Of a stretch of 64,000 bases of DNA, positions 32,043 through 41,432 are shown piece by piece. This DNA comes from Lactiplantibacillus nangangensis. GTDB lineage: Bacteria; Bacillota; Bacilli; Lactobacillales; Lactobacillaceae. Numbering within the stretch: the stretch's first letter is position 1; each line of letters begins with the position of its first letter. The stretch spans positions 124,001 through 188,000 of the forward strand of contig NZ_BJDI01000001.1 of the NCBI RefSeq assembly GCF_005405065.1, written 5' to 3'. The position numbers were made by a program, and so were the translations under genes. The notes beneath the pieces are model-generated. The model was not told the origin of the DNA and did not search any database. It saw nothing but the letters and a program-made list of their open reading frames with translations.

Positions 32043-32058
32043 GAGTGTTCCCCTTTCT

Positions 32059-32517
32059 TTAACTCATTCCGTCAACAATTGCCTTAAAGTCAGCAACACT
32101 GTCAACAGCTAGAAGTTTATCAATCAGACCATCCGTCATTAATAAATCCGATAAATCACTAATGTTTTTCAAATGCTGATCCGGATCCTTCGCTGCTAGC
32201 GTAAAGAACAATTGTGCATGTGAGTCAGGGTTATCTTTATCGAAAACCACTGGTTCTGGAAACTTTGTAAAGCTAATCGCAGTTCCTAAGACATTTGTAC
32301 TTTCAGCTAATGCATGTGGCATCGCCACACCAGGTACAATCACGATATATGGCCCATTTTTCTCAACGTTTAAAATAATTTCGTCAAGATATTCTTTTTT
32401 AATATACTGATGTTCAATCAATTTAGCTCCTGATTGACGCAACGCATCGCGCCAGTCTTTGGCTGGTTCATGGCGAATATCAACAAGGTCTTTTTCTAAG
32501 AAATCATTCAGTAGCAT
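32059..32517 (-). CDS. ulaC: PTS L-ascorbate-specific enzyme IIA
   Basis: A 152-residue EIIA with His68 in VPGVAMPHALAES, the same position as the phospho-His in E. coli UlaC. It donates phosphate from HPr to UlaB. It is the second gene of the operon, directly after ulaG. Confidence 0.93.
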   Translation of the reverse strand: MLLNDFLEKDLVDIRHEPAKDWRDALRQSGAKLIEHQYIKKEYLDEIILNVEKNGPYIVIVPGVAMPHALAESTNVLGTAISFTKFPEPVVFDKDNPDSHAQLFFTLAAKDPDQHLKNISDLSDLLMTDGLIDKLLAVDSVADFKAIVDGMS

Positions 32518-32540
32518 TTCAACTCACCAACTTCGTTATT

Positions 32541-33611
32541 TTATAGGAATGATGGGAATGGGGTATCGTTATCAATTGAGAAAGCATCGTGGAAACCACG
32601 GTCAAAGTTGAATTCCATCCGATCCTTATCATCTGGATATGTGAATTCCCCACCAACTTGCCAGATATATGGCTTGAATTTGTATTGCAAACGATCCTTC
32701 TTAAAGTTCCATAACATGGTAATTTCTTTAGGATCTGCCATAAAGTTTGTCCAGATATCGTAATGAACTGGAATGATAACCTTTGTCTTTAAGGATTCAG
32801 CCATCCGCAAGATATCAACGGAAGTGACCTTATCCGTGATCCCACGAGGGTTTTCACCGTAAGCGCCCAAAGCAACATCGACATGATTTTCGTTACCATG
32901 CTTAGCAAACATATTTGAATAATGTGAATCAGCTGCATGATAGAGATTCCCACCAGTTGTTTCAAAGAGGTAGTTGACTGCGATATTATTCATATCTTGT
33001 GGCATCTTACCTTTCAACGTAACATCTGGATCATCTTCCGTAACCAATGCAGTCCGATCGAAGCCTTCAAGCACTTTAACCTTAGTCTTACCGATTGTAA
33101 CGACATCCCCAGGCTTTACGACAACGGTCTTTTCAGCAGGAACACCCCAGCTTTGCCAAATTTCACAAACCTTTTTTGGCCCGTAGAATTTTGCATTTGG
33201 GCAGTTCGCATTAACTGCAGCCGCCGTATTAACATCCAAATGATCACTGTGAATGTGACTAACGAACAAAGCATCAACATCTTTAATAGCGAATGGGTCA
33301 ATGACGAATGGTTGGTTCCGTAAGTTTGGTTGCATTGCTTGAACACCGCTCATCCGTTGCATTTGATGACCGATCCGCATCTTGCCATTACCATGCGATT
33401 GCTTACCAGTCCCACACCACATATCAACTAAAATGTTGGTTGATTCAGCGGTTTTCAACCAAATCCCGGTACAGCCTAACCACCACATTGAAAATGTCCC
33501 TGGCTTAACTTGCTTGTCAGCAATTTCTTCATTCAACCAAGTCCCCCATTCAGGAAATGTGTTTAAGATCCAACTTTCACGTGTTACGTTATTGATATTT
33601 TTATCTGCCAT
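32541..33611 (-). CDS. ulaG: L-ascorbate-6-phosphate lactonase
   Basis: A 356-residue metallo-beta-lactamase-fold enzyme that opens the lactone ring of L-ascorbate-6-P. The Mn/Zn-binding HxHxDH motif appears as [12 protein letters not shown] at 33611 follows GGGAGGA; an upstream ATG would add ten residues including the ribosome site. It is the promoter-proximal gene of the ula operon. Length matches E. coli UlaG. Confidence 0.95.
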   Translation of the reverse strand: MADKNINNVTRESWILNTFPEWGTWLNEEIADKQVKPGTFSMWWLGCTGIWLKTAESTNILVDMWCGTGKQSHGNGKMRIGHQMQRMSGVQAMQPNLRNQPFVIDPFAIKDVDALFVSHIHSDHLDVNTAAAVNANCPNAKFYGPKKVCEIWQSWGVPAEKTVVVKPGDVVTIGKTKVKVLEGFDRTALVTEDDPDVTLKGKMPQDMNNIAVNYLFETTGGNLYHAADSHYSNMFAKHGNENHVDVALGAYGENPRGITDKVTSVDILRMAESLKTKVIIPVHYDIWTNFMADPKEITMLWNFKKDRLQYKFKPYIWQVGGEFTYPDDKDRMEFNFDRGFHDAFSIDNDTPFPSFL

Positions 33612-33666
33612 GATAATTCCTCCCATAAATTCATATCTCATATTTCATGTCTAATGATAAATGGGA

Positions 33667-33743
33667 TTGAATGCGCTTACAATACCATGTTATGTTCGTT
33701 TTAAGGCTTTATGAATGTTATAGGGTTCTTTTATGAATATTAT
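33667..33743 (-). promoter_or_regulatory. ula operon promoter, cre site and tandem operator-like repeats
   Basis: On the minus strand an extended -10 (TGG then TATTGT, 33679-33684) is overlapped by the cre-like TTGAATGCGCTTACA (33667-33681). Just upstream of the -35 region are two direct repeats TTTATGAATGTTAT (33708-33721) and TTTATGAATATTAT (33730-33743), 22 bp apart, i.e. two helical turns. They are candidate sites for the DeoR-family regulator. The rest of the 304-base gap, up to the terminator at 33853, shows nothing recognisable. Confidence 0.65.
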
Positions 33744-33852
33744 CATTTATTTACACTCTTAGTCCATATTTTTCTTAAAATACGCCTTTTTGTTAATCAT
33801 AAAACAATTACCACTGGTCAATTTATGATTGTGAAATCTTCCAAATTAGTCG

Positions 33853-33897
33853 TAAAAGATCCGCTGGCATCCTTAGACGATGCCAGCGGATCTTTAG
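33853..33897 (-). terminator. Terminator of the GH1-ROK-GH38-GH125 operon
   Basis: Perfect arms AAAGATCCGCTGGCATC and its complement with a 7-nt loop, followed by TTTT on the minus strand. Confidence 0.9.
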
Positions 33898-33915
33898 TTA
33901 GTTATGACAAGTTAC

Positions 33916-35307
33916 TCAATTCTCAAACGTTCCCGTCTCGCTAAGCGCCTTAAACCACCCAGCCGACTTCTTCAACGTCTTCTCCTGCGTATGAATATCA
34001 TCGCGAATCAAGCCGTAACGGTTGTGATAAGCATGGTTCCAAGACCAGCAATCAATCGCCGTCCAAACAAAGTACCCTTTGCAATTTGAACCAGCATCAA
34101 TGCCTTTAGCCAGTGCTGTCAGATGTTCTTTCATGAAATCGATCCGATAGTCGTCTTGAACGACCCCGTCAGCGTCCATGAAGCGTTCTTCACCGGCGAC
34201 ACCCATCCCATTTTCGGAAATGAACCATGGAATGTTGTGGTAGTTTTCGCGAATGTTGTCGGCAATATCCGCCATCGCTTGGGGATAGATTTCCCAACCG
34301 CGGTCCACGTTCATCACGCGACCAGGCATGGCATATTCCTTGAAGTAAATGTCTGGCAGCCATGGTTGCAAGCTCTTAGGACTGATATCTGGGCGTTCAA
34401 CTCGGAAGGGGTGATAATAGTTCACACCCAAATAATCGACCGGATTAGCGGCGATAATCGCCAACTCTTCGTCCGTTGCATCCCATAAAACGCCATCTTG
34501 ATCTAAGGTTTTCACCAATTTAGCTGGAAAATGACCCAATACCGCGGGATCCAAGAATAAGTTGTTCGACCACAATTCCGCAAATTCAGCCGCAGCCACA
34601 TCCGCGGGATCATCCGTCGCGGCATACGCTGGCGTCAAGTTTAAAATAATCCCAATCTTCTTAGTCGATCCCGGGCAAATTTTATGGAAACTAGCAATTG
34701 CCTTCGCTGAGGCCAAATTCATGTTATAAGCGACTTGCACCGCTTTCGGCCCATCTTTCAAACAAGGATAGTGCCAGCCATACAAGTATTGCCCATCAAC
34801 GACGACTTTCGGTTCATTAAATGTGAACCAATCATCGACACGATCACCAAATAATTTGAAACATTGCTCCGCAAACTTGACGAATAAGTCCACCACATGC
34901 TTAGATTCCCAACCACCGTATTTATCATACAGTTCAACTGGCAAGTCAAAGTGATGCAAGTTCAGATAAGGCTTGATATGATGGGCCAGCATCGAATCGA
35001 TCACATGGTTATAAAACGCCACGCCATCCGGATTCAAACTAGCTGTTTCAAAGTCATCAATCAGACGGGTCCATTGAATCGAGGTCCGCAACCCTTTAAT
35101 CCCAGCCTGCGCCATTTTCGCTAAATCAGCGTCGTAATCATTATAGAAGTTGGACGCCGTATCGGGCCCGACGCCGGCATCAAAGGCTTCCGGTTCAGTT
35201 GCAAACCAATAATCAAAGACGTTTTGATGTTGTTTATGAAAATTACCTTCAGTTTGCGGGCCCGACGTTGCGGCGCCCCAAACGAAATCCTTGGGAAAAG
35301 TGACCAT
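33916..35307 (-). CDS. GH1 beta-glycosidase of the alpha-mannosidase operon
   Basis: A 463-residue family 1 hydrolase. FPKDFVWGAATSGPQTEG opens it, TFNEPK carries the acid/base Glu and ISENGMG the nucleophile. In the C-terminal loop that binds the 6-phosphate in LacG-like enzymes it reads CWSWNHAYHNRYG: the Ser and Tyr are kept but the Lys before RYG is Asn. Hydrolysis of a non-phosphorylated beta-linked sugar is therefore plausible. As the last gene of an operon with ROK, GH38 and GH125 it could split Man-beta-1,4-GlcNAc, the core left after alpha-mannose removal; that is inference. Phospho-beta-galactosidase or beta-glucosidase remain alternatives. Confidence 0.85.
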   Translation of the reverse strand: MVTFPKDFVWGAATSGPQTEGNFHKQHQNVFDYWFATEPEAFDAGVGPDTASNFYNDYDADLAKMAQAGIKGLRTSIQWTRLIDDFETASLNPDGVAFYNHVIDSMLAHHIKPYLNLHHFDLPVELYDKYGGWESKHVVDLFVKFAEQCFKLFGDRVDDWFTFNEPKVVVDGQYLYGWHYPCLKDGPKAVQVAYNMNLASAKAIASFHKICPGSTKKIGIILNLTPAYAATDDPADVAAAEFAELWSNNLFLDPAVLGHFPAKLVKTLDQDGVLWDATDEELAIIAANPVDYLGVNYYHPFRVERPDISPKSLQPWLPDIYFKEYAMPGRVMNVDRGWEIYPQAMADIADNIRENYHNIPWFISENGMGVAGEERFMDADGVVQDDYRIDFMKEHLTALAKGIDAGSNCKGYFVWTAIDCWSWNHAYHNRYGLIRDDIHTQEKTLKKSAGWFKALSETGTFEN

Positions 35308-35319
35308 CCAAAATTCCTC

Positions 35320-36201
35320 CTAATTCACTGATTGCTCAAAGTCGACTGCCGCACCGCGCAAGTTCGCTTCGCTCGTATATTGGCACAACGCCAACTCTGG
35401 TTTAAGCGTTGCAATTTTGACTTGCTGATAAATCTTATCCAGGGCCGTTTCAATGCCTGGAATCAGTTGCGGATTGTTCGAAATTCCGCCACCTAAAACA
35501 ATCTTTTCAGGATCAAAACTATATTGAATATTGAAAACACCTTGGGCGAGCGCCGCATACATCGTGTTTAATTCGCGTTGCGCATCCAAATCGGCCTTAG
35601 CTGCCAGTGTATATAACATCTCACCCGTCAACGGTTCCGAAAATTGCTTGTCGGTGTGGGCTAGATAGCGTTTGATCGCATTCGGTACGGTTCCCAGTTC
35701 ACTGAGTGTCCCGTGATCATTGACTTTCGTGTAGCCAAATTCACCACCAAATAAATGCGCGCCGTGCCAGATTTGATGATTGAAGATCAGCGCGCCACCA
35801 ACCCCGGTACCAATTACCAAGAAGGCTAAACTACTAGCGCCGCGGCCGGCACCACTAGCTAACTCCGCTAAAGCGGCACAGTTGGCATCATTTTCAATAC
35901 TAACCGGTAAGCCAAAACGTGCCACTAATTCCGCTTGAATCGGGAAATTATGAATGTACGGAATCGCGCTGGCGCCTTCGATAACCCCGGTCGCCTTGTT
36001 GACTGACCCCGGTGAACTGATACCGACCCCGGTAATTGGCGCTTGCGCCTTCATTTTTTCAACTTCAGCCGTCAGCAATGTCATAAACTCAGCTTTGGTT
36101 TCCGGCGTTGGAATTGCGTGATGGCCGACCAAGGTCTCATTTTGCCAAATAGCAAACTTGATACTGGTCCCACCGATATCAATTAATCCTAACGTTGACA
36201 C
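35320..36201 (-). CDS. ROK-family sugar kinase
   Basis: A 293-residue ROK kinase with the ATP-binding LIDIGGTSIKFAIW at the N terminus, catalytic Asp in ENDANCAALAE and GTGVGGALI for phosphate binding. The HxCxCGxxGC Zn motif of typical glucokinases is missing: the corresponding region reads GGEFGYTKVNDHGTLSELG. This is as in Zn-free ROK beta-glucoside or hexose kinases. It lies between GH38 (2 bp away) and GH1, so it probably phosphorylates the mannose, or a glycoside, released by them. The pneumococcal N-glycan cluster has a ROK gene at the same place. Confidence 0.87.
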   Translation of the reverse strand: MSTLGLIDIGGTSIKFAIWQNETLVGHHAIPTPETKAEFMTLLTAEVEKMKAQAPITGVGISSPGSVNKATGVIEGASAIPYIHNFPIQAELVARFGLPVSIENDANCAALAELASGAGRGASSLAFLVIGTGVGGALIFNHQIWHGAHLFGGEFGYTKVNDHGTLSELGTVPNAIKRYLAHTDKQFSEPLTGEMLYTLAAKADLDAQRELNTMYAALAQGVFNIQYSFDPEKIVLGGGISNNPQLIPGIETALDKIYQQVKIATLKPELALCQYTSEANLRGAAVDFEQSVN

Positions 36202-36202
36202 G

Positions 36203-38914
36203 TTACTTCACCTCGGCGTCCTTAAATAATAGCGTCTTGATCTCAGCTGGAGCTAAGGTATCGACTGCTTTATCGGTTAATGGTTCTTCAAAGAAGTTGA
36301 CCACTTGTGGGGTTTCACCCTTAAAGTTGACCACTAATGGTGTCTCTGCTTGGCCTAAGTTGTAACCTCGTAGCGTGACGCCATCAGAGTCGTTAGCCCG
36401 TTTCAAGCTAGTGACCGCAAAGGCTGGTGTATCGAGTTGGACATATTGCCCAGCCGGTGCTAAATCGCCAGCGTGGTGTGCGGTTGTTTGTACACTGAAT
36501 GGCACTTGGAACGTCTGAGCATCGTGGTAACTGGCCAAACGTTGCGCCTCAGTCCCATCATGTAATTCCAAATTGTAGTCAAACGTAAATTCGCCTTGCG
36601 TTTGCGCTTCCGGCGTTGCAAAGTAGCCCCAATCCCCTAATTCGCCCACAGAGCGAATCAAAGTAACTGCGATGGTGCCGTCTTCAGGTAAGATTTCGTA
36701 TTCGTTCAGACCTAAGTTCCCAACCGTGACCCCATTTTCAGCGTCATGCAAGTTAACAAAGGCTTGTTGATGTTGTGGGTTCGTTGGGTTCTGCCAAGTC
36801 TTCGCTGGATGATTTGGCCGCGTCACCGTTTCGTAGATGGAATCGGCTTCGTTCGTTTCAGTAACCAAGCCCGTCTTGAATAACACGCGGACCCGATGAT
36901 CACGCATCTGGTTATTTAATTTCGTTTCAAATTGTAATTGTTTGCTATGCCGACCTAAAGTAATTGTGGTCGTAATGTCTAATGGCTGTAATTCAGCTGA
37001 CCGTTTAGCCGTCCGTTGCGTAATATCAATGATGGCTTTTTCTTCTTTGATCAACGTTTCATCCGCTGAAACTGGAATTTGTAAGTGGTTGATCACTTTG
37101 AGTTCTGTCCCCAAGGCATCATCGTGTACCAATTCAGTTTCCATTGGGAAGTCTGTCGATAAAATCGCGTGATTGTCAGCCGTTTGACGATAAATATATT
37201 CATTACCCATATCGCCGGTATCTTCAAAGACCATCATTTGATGATAAGTCTTACCCGTTTCGCGGTTTGTTACCGTTAAGCTACCATCTGCTTCAAGCGT
37301 GGCTTTCACCCATTCGTTGCTGAGTTCATGGTCATTGCTTGGCGTCGTTGGTGCGACTTCGATGGCTTTCGCAGCCACAGACTTCGCTTGTAGACCAAAG
37401 GCTTCCCAAGCAAAGGCTGGTAATCCAGTGATGTTCAAGGCAACGGTAATTTCAATCGCTTGATAAGCAATCCGGAAACTATCCTTTGGCAAGTCATAAT
37501 GGAAGCCAATTTCTTGGTTAACAATCCGGAATGGGACTGCTTGGCCATTGTGATCCACAACCGCTAATTCTGGTAAGGCTGCTAATTCGGCTTCAAGTTC
37601 AGCCCGTTGTTCTTGAATCGTGCCGGCTTCGCTAAAGTTACGGCGATCCCATTCAATCGTGGCTTCGGTGATTCCAGACTTCGTGTAACCAGCTGTGTTC
37701 ACTACGACAAATGGCTTGGCGCTGGCGTCAAAATCAGTCGTCTTGACCCGACTAGCGAGCAACGTCAAAGCATCTTGGGCTACGAAGCGACCAACTTCAC
37801 TCGACTTCGCAAACCGCGTCATCATTTCACGATGAACTTCATCAACCGAGCAGCCACAAATACTGTCATGTGGGTGGTTTTGGAGCAATAATTTCCAAGC
37901 ATAACGTAGCCGGTCATGTGGATAGTCTTTAGCTGGATAAGCCATCGTTGCCAATGGTTCTGCCTGATTTTCCAATAACCGTTCCGTCTTAGTGTTCGTT
38001 TGTTTCAAGTAGACCCGACTGGAAGCCGTGTTGGCCAAAGTGTACCAGCCATCGGTTTCTTGGCTCGTCAATTCGCCGTTGATCGTGCTGAGATCCTTTG
38101 GCAGATCTTCGCTCAACGTCTTCAAATAATCCGTAAAATTCGTATGAATAAATTCATAATCAGGATAGAGTTGATTGGCAACTTTGATGGCTTTTGTCAC
38201 GTTCAATTGAACTGGTTGGTGATCGACCCCATTCATCATCAACAAATCGCCAGTGGACGCAAACTTTTCAGCATCCGCTAACTTTTGATCCCAGAAGACC
38301 TTCGCTTGTGCGGGGTCAACGGGGATTTCATTCCCATTACTGTACCAGTTTGCAAATAACAACCCTAAAATCTTTGACCCATCAGGACCTTGCCACCACA
38401 TTTCTGAATATTGTGATTCGTAGTCCGCATCACCGGTTTGGTTATTAAACCCAGTTGGCGTGACCCCACGACCAAAGGCAGCCGTCTTTAAGTTCGCTAA
38501 GGCCATCATTTGTGGCGTTTGGCCCATGTTCCCGAAGGTATCTGGGAAGTAGCCGAGTGGTACCGCCTGACCATACTTTTTAGCTTCATCACGACCCACG
38601 ATCATGTTACGGACATTGGACTCAGGACTGATCAAGAAATCATCTTGTAAAATGTAGAATGGTCCAATGCGCAACTTACCGGCCCGAATTGCCGCCGCAA
38701 CTTCTGGTTTACGTTCTGGGCGAACTTCCAAATAATCATCAAGCGCAATCATTTGGCCGTCTAAATGGAAACTATCAAAGTCGGGATCATTTTTGAAAAT
38801 ATCAAGTAAGTTATCAACTAAAGTGACCAAACGCATGTGATGTTGTTCAAATGGCATGTACCATTCGCGATCCCAGTGGCTGTGTGAAATAATGAATACT
38901 TTTTTCTTTGTCAT
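36203..38914 (-). CDS. GH38 alpha-mannosidase
   Basis: A 903-residue cytoplasmic GH38 enzyme. The N-terminal Zn site is HSHWDREWYMPFEQH, DTFGNMGQTPQ holds the nucleophile region and HPHDSICGCSVDEVH completes the metal site. Central alpha-mannosidase and C-terminal beta-sandwich domains follow. The size and motifs match the streptococcal GH38 enzyme that removes alpha-1,3-mannose from N-glycan cores. It has no signal peptide, so substrates must be imported. It starts 10 bp after GH125 and runs almost directly into the ROK gene. Confidence 0.94.
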   Translation of the reverse strand: MTKKKVFIISHSHWDREWYMPFEQHHMRLVTLVDNLLDIFKNDPDFDSFHLDGQMIALDDYLEVRPERKPEVAAAIRAGKLRIGPFYILQDDFLISPESNVRNMIVGRDEAKKYGQAVPLGYFPDTFGNMGQTPQMMALANLKTAAFGRGVTPTGFNNQTGDADYESQYSEMWWQGPDGSKILGLLFANWYSNGNEIPVDPAQAKVFWDQKLADAEKFASTGDLLMMNGVDHQPVQLNVTKAIKVANQLYPDYEFIHTNFTDYLKTLSEDLPKDLSTINGELTSQETDGWYTLANTASSRVYLKQTNTKTERLLENQAEPLATMAYPAKDYPHDRLRYAWKLLLQNHPHDSICGCSVDEVHREMMTRFAKSSEVGRFVAQDALTLLASRVKTTDFDASAKPFVVVNTAGYTKSGITEATIEWDRRNFSEAGTIQEQRAELEAELAALPELAVVDHNGQAVPFRIVNQEIGFHYDLPKDSFRIAYQAIEITVALNITGLPAFAWEAFGLQAKSVAAKAIEVAPTTPSNDHELSNEWVKATLEADGSLTVTNRETGKTYHQMMVFEDTGDMGNEYIYRQTADNHAILSTDFPMETELVHDDALGTELKVINHLQIPVSADETLIKEEKAIIDITQRTAKRSAELQPLDITTTITLGRHSKQLQFETKLNNQMRDHRVRVLFKTGLVTETNEADSIYETVTRPNHPAKTWQNPTNPQHQQAFVNLHDAENGVTVGNLGLNEYEILPEDGTIAVTLIRSVGELGDWGYFATPEAQTQGEFTFDYNLELHDGTEAQRLASYHDAQTFQVPFSVQTTAHHAGDLAPAGQYVQLDTPAFAVTSLKRANDSDGVTLRGYNLGQAETPLVVNFKGETPQVVNFFEEPLTDKAVDTLAPAEIKTLLFKDAEVK

Positions 38915-38924
38915 AATTAATTAG

Positions 38925-40214
38925 CTACCTTTCAATTTTTAAGCCAAGTGTCGTCAATAATAATTCGCAATACATCATGTTGGCCCATGAGAACCATTCG
39001 CGCGTAAAATGATGATCATCGTTCACATCAAATGACTCGTGCATCAAATCGGTCTCACCGGTCGTTTTAATCAATGTCTGGAGTGCCGCTAATTGTTGCT
39101 CGCGGCTGTTCGTCGTCAAGCCTTCCATTGCAATCGCAATTGGCCAAATGTAATTTTTCGGCGTGTGTGGGCTCCCTTGCCCAGCGGCTAATTTGCCACT
39201 GTAATAGTAAGGATTTTCTGGGCTCAGCAGCGTTTGCCGAGTCCGTTGGTAATTGACATCTAGTAAGTCGCAATAACCAAGGTATGGCGCGCTTAGCAAG
39301 CTTGGCACATTCCCATCATCCATCAAAATTGCCTGACCTAAGCCATCCACTTCGTAGGCGTAAACTTTTTCGCCATTGGCATTAGTCGTGTAACCGTACG
39401 TTTCAATCCCAGCTTTAACGGTTTCTTGTAACCGTTTGGCGCGGGAAACGATATTCGGATCATCGAGAATACTGCTAAAGATCGTCTGCAAGTAGCCCAG
39501 GATTACCACGGCAAACATATTCGCTGGCACCAGATAACCATATTCACAAGCATCATCGCTTGGCCGGAAACCGGACCAGATCATGCCGGTATCACCAACT
39601 GGACGCCCTTTACCGCCTTGTGGCAAGGAATCTTCAGGATGATCCTGCGTTCGAATAAATTGATAAAGTGACGTCGCATGGTGTTGTTCGACTTCAAAGG
39701 TCGTTAGCAGCTTTTTGATACCGGTTACAAAATTGTCATCAAATTGCGCGGTCGCACCGGTATTCTTATATAGTAGGTAAGCGAGCTGTACCGGATAACA
39801 CAGGGAATCAATTTCAAATTTACGTTCCCAGATCCAAGGCCCCATCTCGGTCTGATCGGATTGGTGCCCATGATTGTTGGCGGTTTCATTAAACGCGTTC
39901 GCATACGGATCAATGGTCATATTGAAGAATTGCCGTTGCACGACCCGTGTAATCAAGTGTGCGATTTTCGGTTCCTCATGGGCTAACGCGAGATACGGTC
40001 GGACTTGTGCCGTTGAATCACGTTGCCACATCGCCGGAATATCACCGGTCAAAATAAACGCATACCCTTGTTCGTCGTCAGAAATCGTCGTTTCTAACGT
40101 ATTTAAAAAAGTCTTCTGAAAAACAGTGCCTAATTTTGGATTTAAAGGTTGGCTTAACTGATTGATCTTGGTGACAAATGCTTGGACATCTTCATCAACA
40201 TAGTTCGTTGTCAT
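38925..40214 (-). CDS. GH125 exo-alpha-1,6-mannosidase (cluster copy)
   Basis: A 429-residue GH125 enzyme with GDIPAMWQRDSTAQV, DPYANAFNETANNHG, WERKFEIDSLCYPVQ, GMIWSGFRPSDDACEYGY and DDGNVPSLL in order. It removes alpha-1,6-linked mannose. ATG at 40214 behind GGGGTGA is chosen; the upstream in-frame ATG lies within an operator dyad (TGATATATCA). It is the first gene of the GH125-GH38-ROK-GH1 operon, divergent from the GntR-type regulator. Confidence 0.92.
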   Translation of the reverse strand: MTTNYVDEDVQAFVTKINQLSQPLNPKLGTVFQKTFLNTLETTISDDEQGYAFILTGDIPAMWQRDSTAQVRPYLALAHEEPKIAHLITRVVQRQFFNMTIDPYANAFNETANNHGHQSDQTEMGPWIWERKFEIDSLCYPVQLAYLLYKNTGATAQFDDNFVTGIKKLLTTFEVEQHHATSLYQFIRTQDHPEDSLPQGGKGRPVGDTGMIWSGFRPSDDACEYGYLVPANMFAVVILGYLQTIFSSILDDPNIVSRAKRLQETVKAGIETYGYTTNANGEKVYAYEVDGLGQAILMDDGNVPSLLSAPYLGYCDLLDVNYQRTRQTLLSPENPYYYSGKLAAGQGSPHTPKNYIWPIAIAMEGLTTNSREQQLAALQTLIKTTGETDLMHESFDVNDDHHFTREWFSWANMMYCELLLTTLGLKIER

Positions 40215-40228
40215 CGTTTCACCCCATA

Positions 40229-40330
40229 TTTGATATATCATTTTCTGTCATTATAACATGCTGGTTCCGGTTGTCTATATCAAATTGCGACTTTTTCTTC
40301 CCTTTTTCACCCAAAAATGATATATTAACA
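40229..40330. promoter_or_regulatory. Divergent promoter region with three TGATATA operator-like sites
   Basis: Three related sites are visible: TTTGATATATCA (from 40229), its inverted variant TTTGATATAGACAA (40271-40284 region, minus strand) and AATGATATATTAACA (from about 40316). On the minus strand TATAAT (40250-40255) of the GH125 promoter lies between the first two sites, one over the -35 and one after the -10. The third overlaps the -10 of the regulator gene. This layout suggests repression of the mannosidase operon and autoregulation. Confidence 0.7.
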
Positions 40331-40364
40331 TTGAAATCAAACAATCAAAGGAGGAACTAACGTT

Positions 40365-41432
40365 ATGCCAAGGAAAGAGCCCCGTTATATGACGATTTAT
40401 AACGATTTAAAACAGCAAATTCTAACTGGCGAACTTCAACCAGATGACCAGTTACCCACAGAATTACAACTCACCAAAACATACCATGTGAGTCGGATCA
40501 CTTCAAAACGGGCTCTGACCGAGTTAGAAAGTCGCGATTTGATCTATCGTAAGCAAGGGAGTGGCAGTTTCGTCCAACGGCATGCGCAGACGACAACCAG
40601 TAAACAATTGCTCGTCGTCTTGCCATTTCCGACCGACGCTGGTTTAGGTGACTATGCTTCCGGTATCAGCGCCGCCGCCAACGCCCGCAACTATCAAGCC
40701 GTCACGATGGATCCCCGTGGTTTTGCCCAGTTGACCACGACACAAATCAAGCGCAACTATGCCGGGATTATTTATTTACCACAAGACCTTTATCAGGAAG
40801 CGGAACAACTCTATCTCTTAAAGTTGGATCACGTGCCCGTCGTCTTGCTCGATAAATCACTGCCCGAATTAGAATTACCCGTGGTCGCTGCCGACAACTT
40901 CAACGGTGGTCAGCTCGCCACGACCCACTTGATTAAACAGCACCATCAACATATTTTATTCTATGCACAAAATCCAGGGGCAGTCCTACCAAGTTCAGTC
41001 TATGAACGTTACTTTGGTTACTTACAAGCCTTACATCAAGCCGGTTTGAAGCCTGTCGCGTCGATTCACGAACTCGTGGCCCTCAATGAACTCACACCGA
41101 CCGCTTGGTTAGACTATCTCAAGCAGCATCAAATTACGGCCATTGTGGTTGAAAACGACTTAATCGCCATCAAGTTGATGAATCGTTTACGCGCCGTTGA
41201 CCCAGCAATTTGGCAACGGCTCTCGATCATCGGCTTCGACAATATTCAGGCGGCCAGCTTGACCTATCCCGCTTTGACGACGATTGCCCAGGACTTTAAA
41301 GGCATGGGCCGAAAAGCGGTTGAACTCTTACTCAATACACCTGCTAATCCGAAAATCGTGCGTTTGCCAGTAAAATTGATCAAACGCGCTTCTACTAGAA
41401 TTCTAGCTTCCAAGGAGGAAACAAACTCTTGA
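40365..41432 (+). CDS. GntR-family regulator with LacI-type sensor domain (AraR-like)
   Basis: A 355-residue chimeric regulator. An N-terminal GntR winged helix (PRYMTIYNDLKQQI, ELQLTKTYHVSRITSKRAL and QGSGSFVQRH, about residues 6-70) is joined to a LacI/PurR-like periplasmic-binding-protein domain with DNFNGGQLATTHLI and SIIGFDN. This is the architecture of AraR of Bacillus subtilis. It most likely binds a mannoside or mannose-derived effector and controls the flanking mannosidase genes through TGATATA sites. Its stop overlaps the start of the GH92 gene. Confidence 0.9.
   Translation: MPRKEPRYMTIYNDLKQQILTGELQPDDQLPTELQLTKTYHVSRITSKRALTELESRDLIYRKQGSGSFVQRHAQTTTSKQLLVVLPFPTDAGLGDYASGISAAANARNYQAVTMDPRGFAQLTTTQIKRNYAGIIYLPQDLYQEAEQLYLLKLDHVPVVLLDKSLPELELPVVAADNFNGGQLATTHLIKQHHQHILFYAQNPGAVLPSSVYERYFGYLQALHQAGLKPVASIHELVALNELTPTAWLDYLKQHQITAIVVENDLIAIKLMNRLRAVDPAIWQRLSIIGFDNIQAASLTYPALTTIAQDFKGMGRKAVELLLNTPANPKIVRLPVKLIKRASTRILASKEETNS

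Noticed and set aside
32937-33323. 128-residue open frame opposite ulaG
   Set aside because: Fully antisense to the metal-binding part of UlaG and without start signals; a consequence of codon bias.
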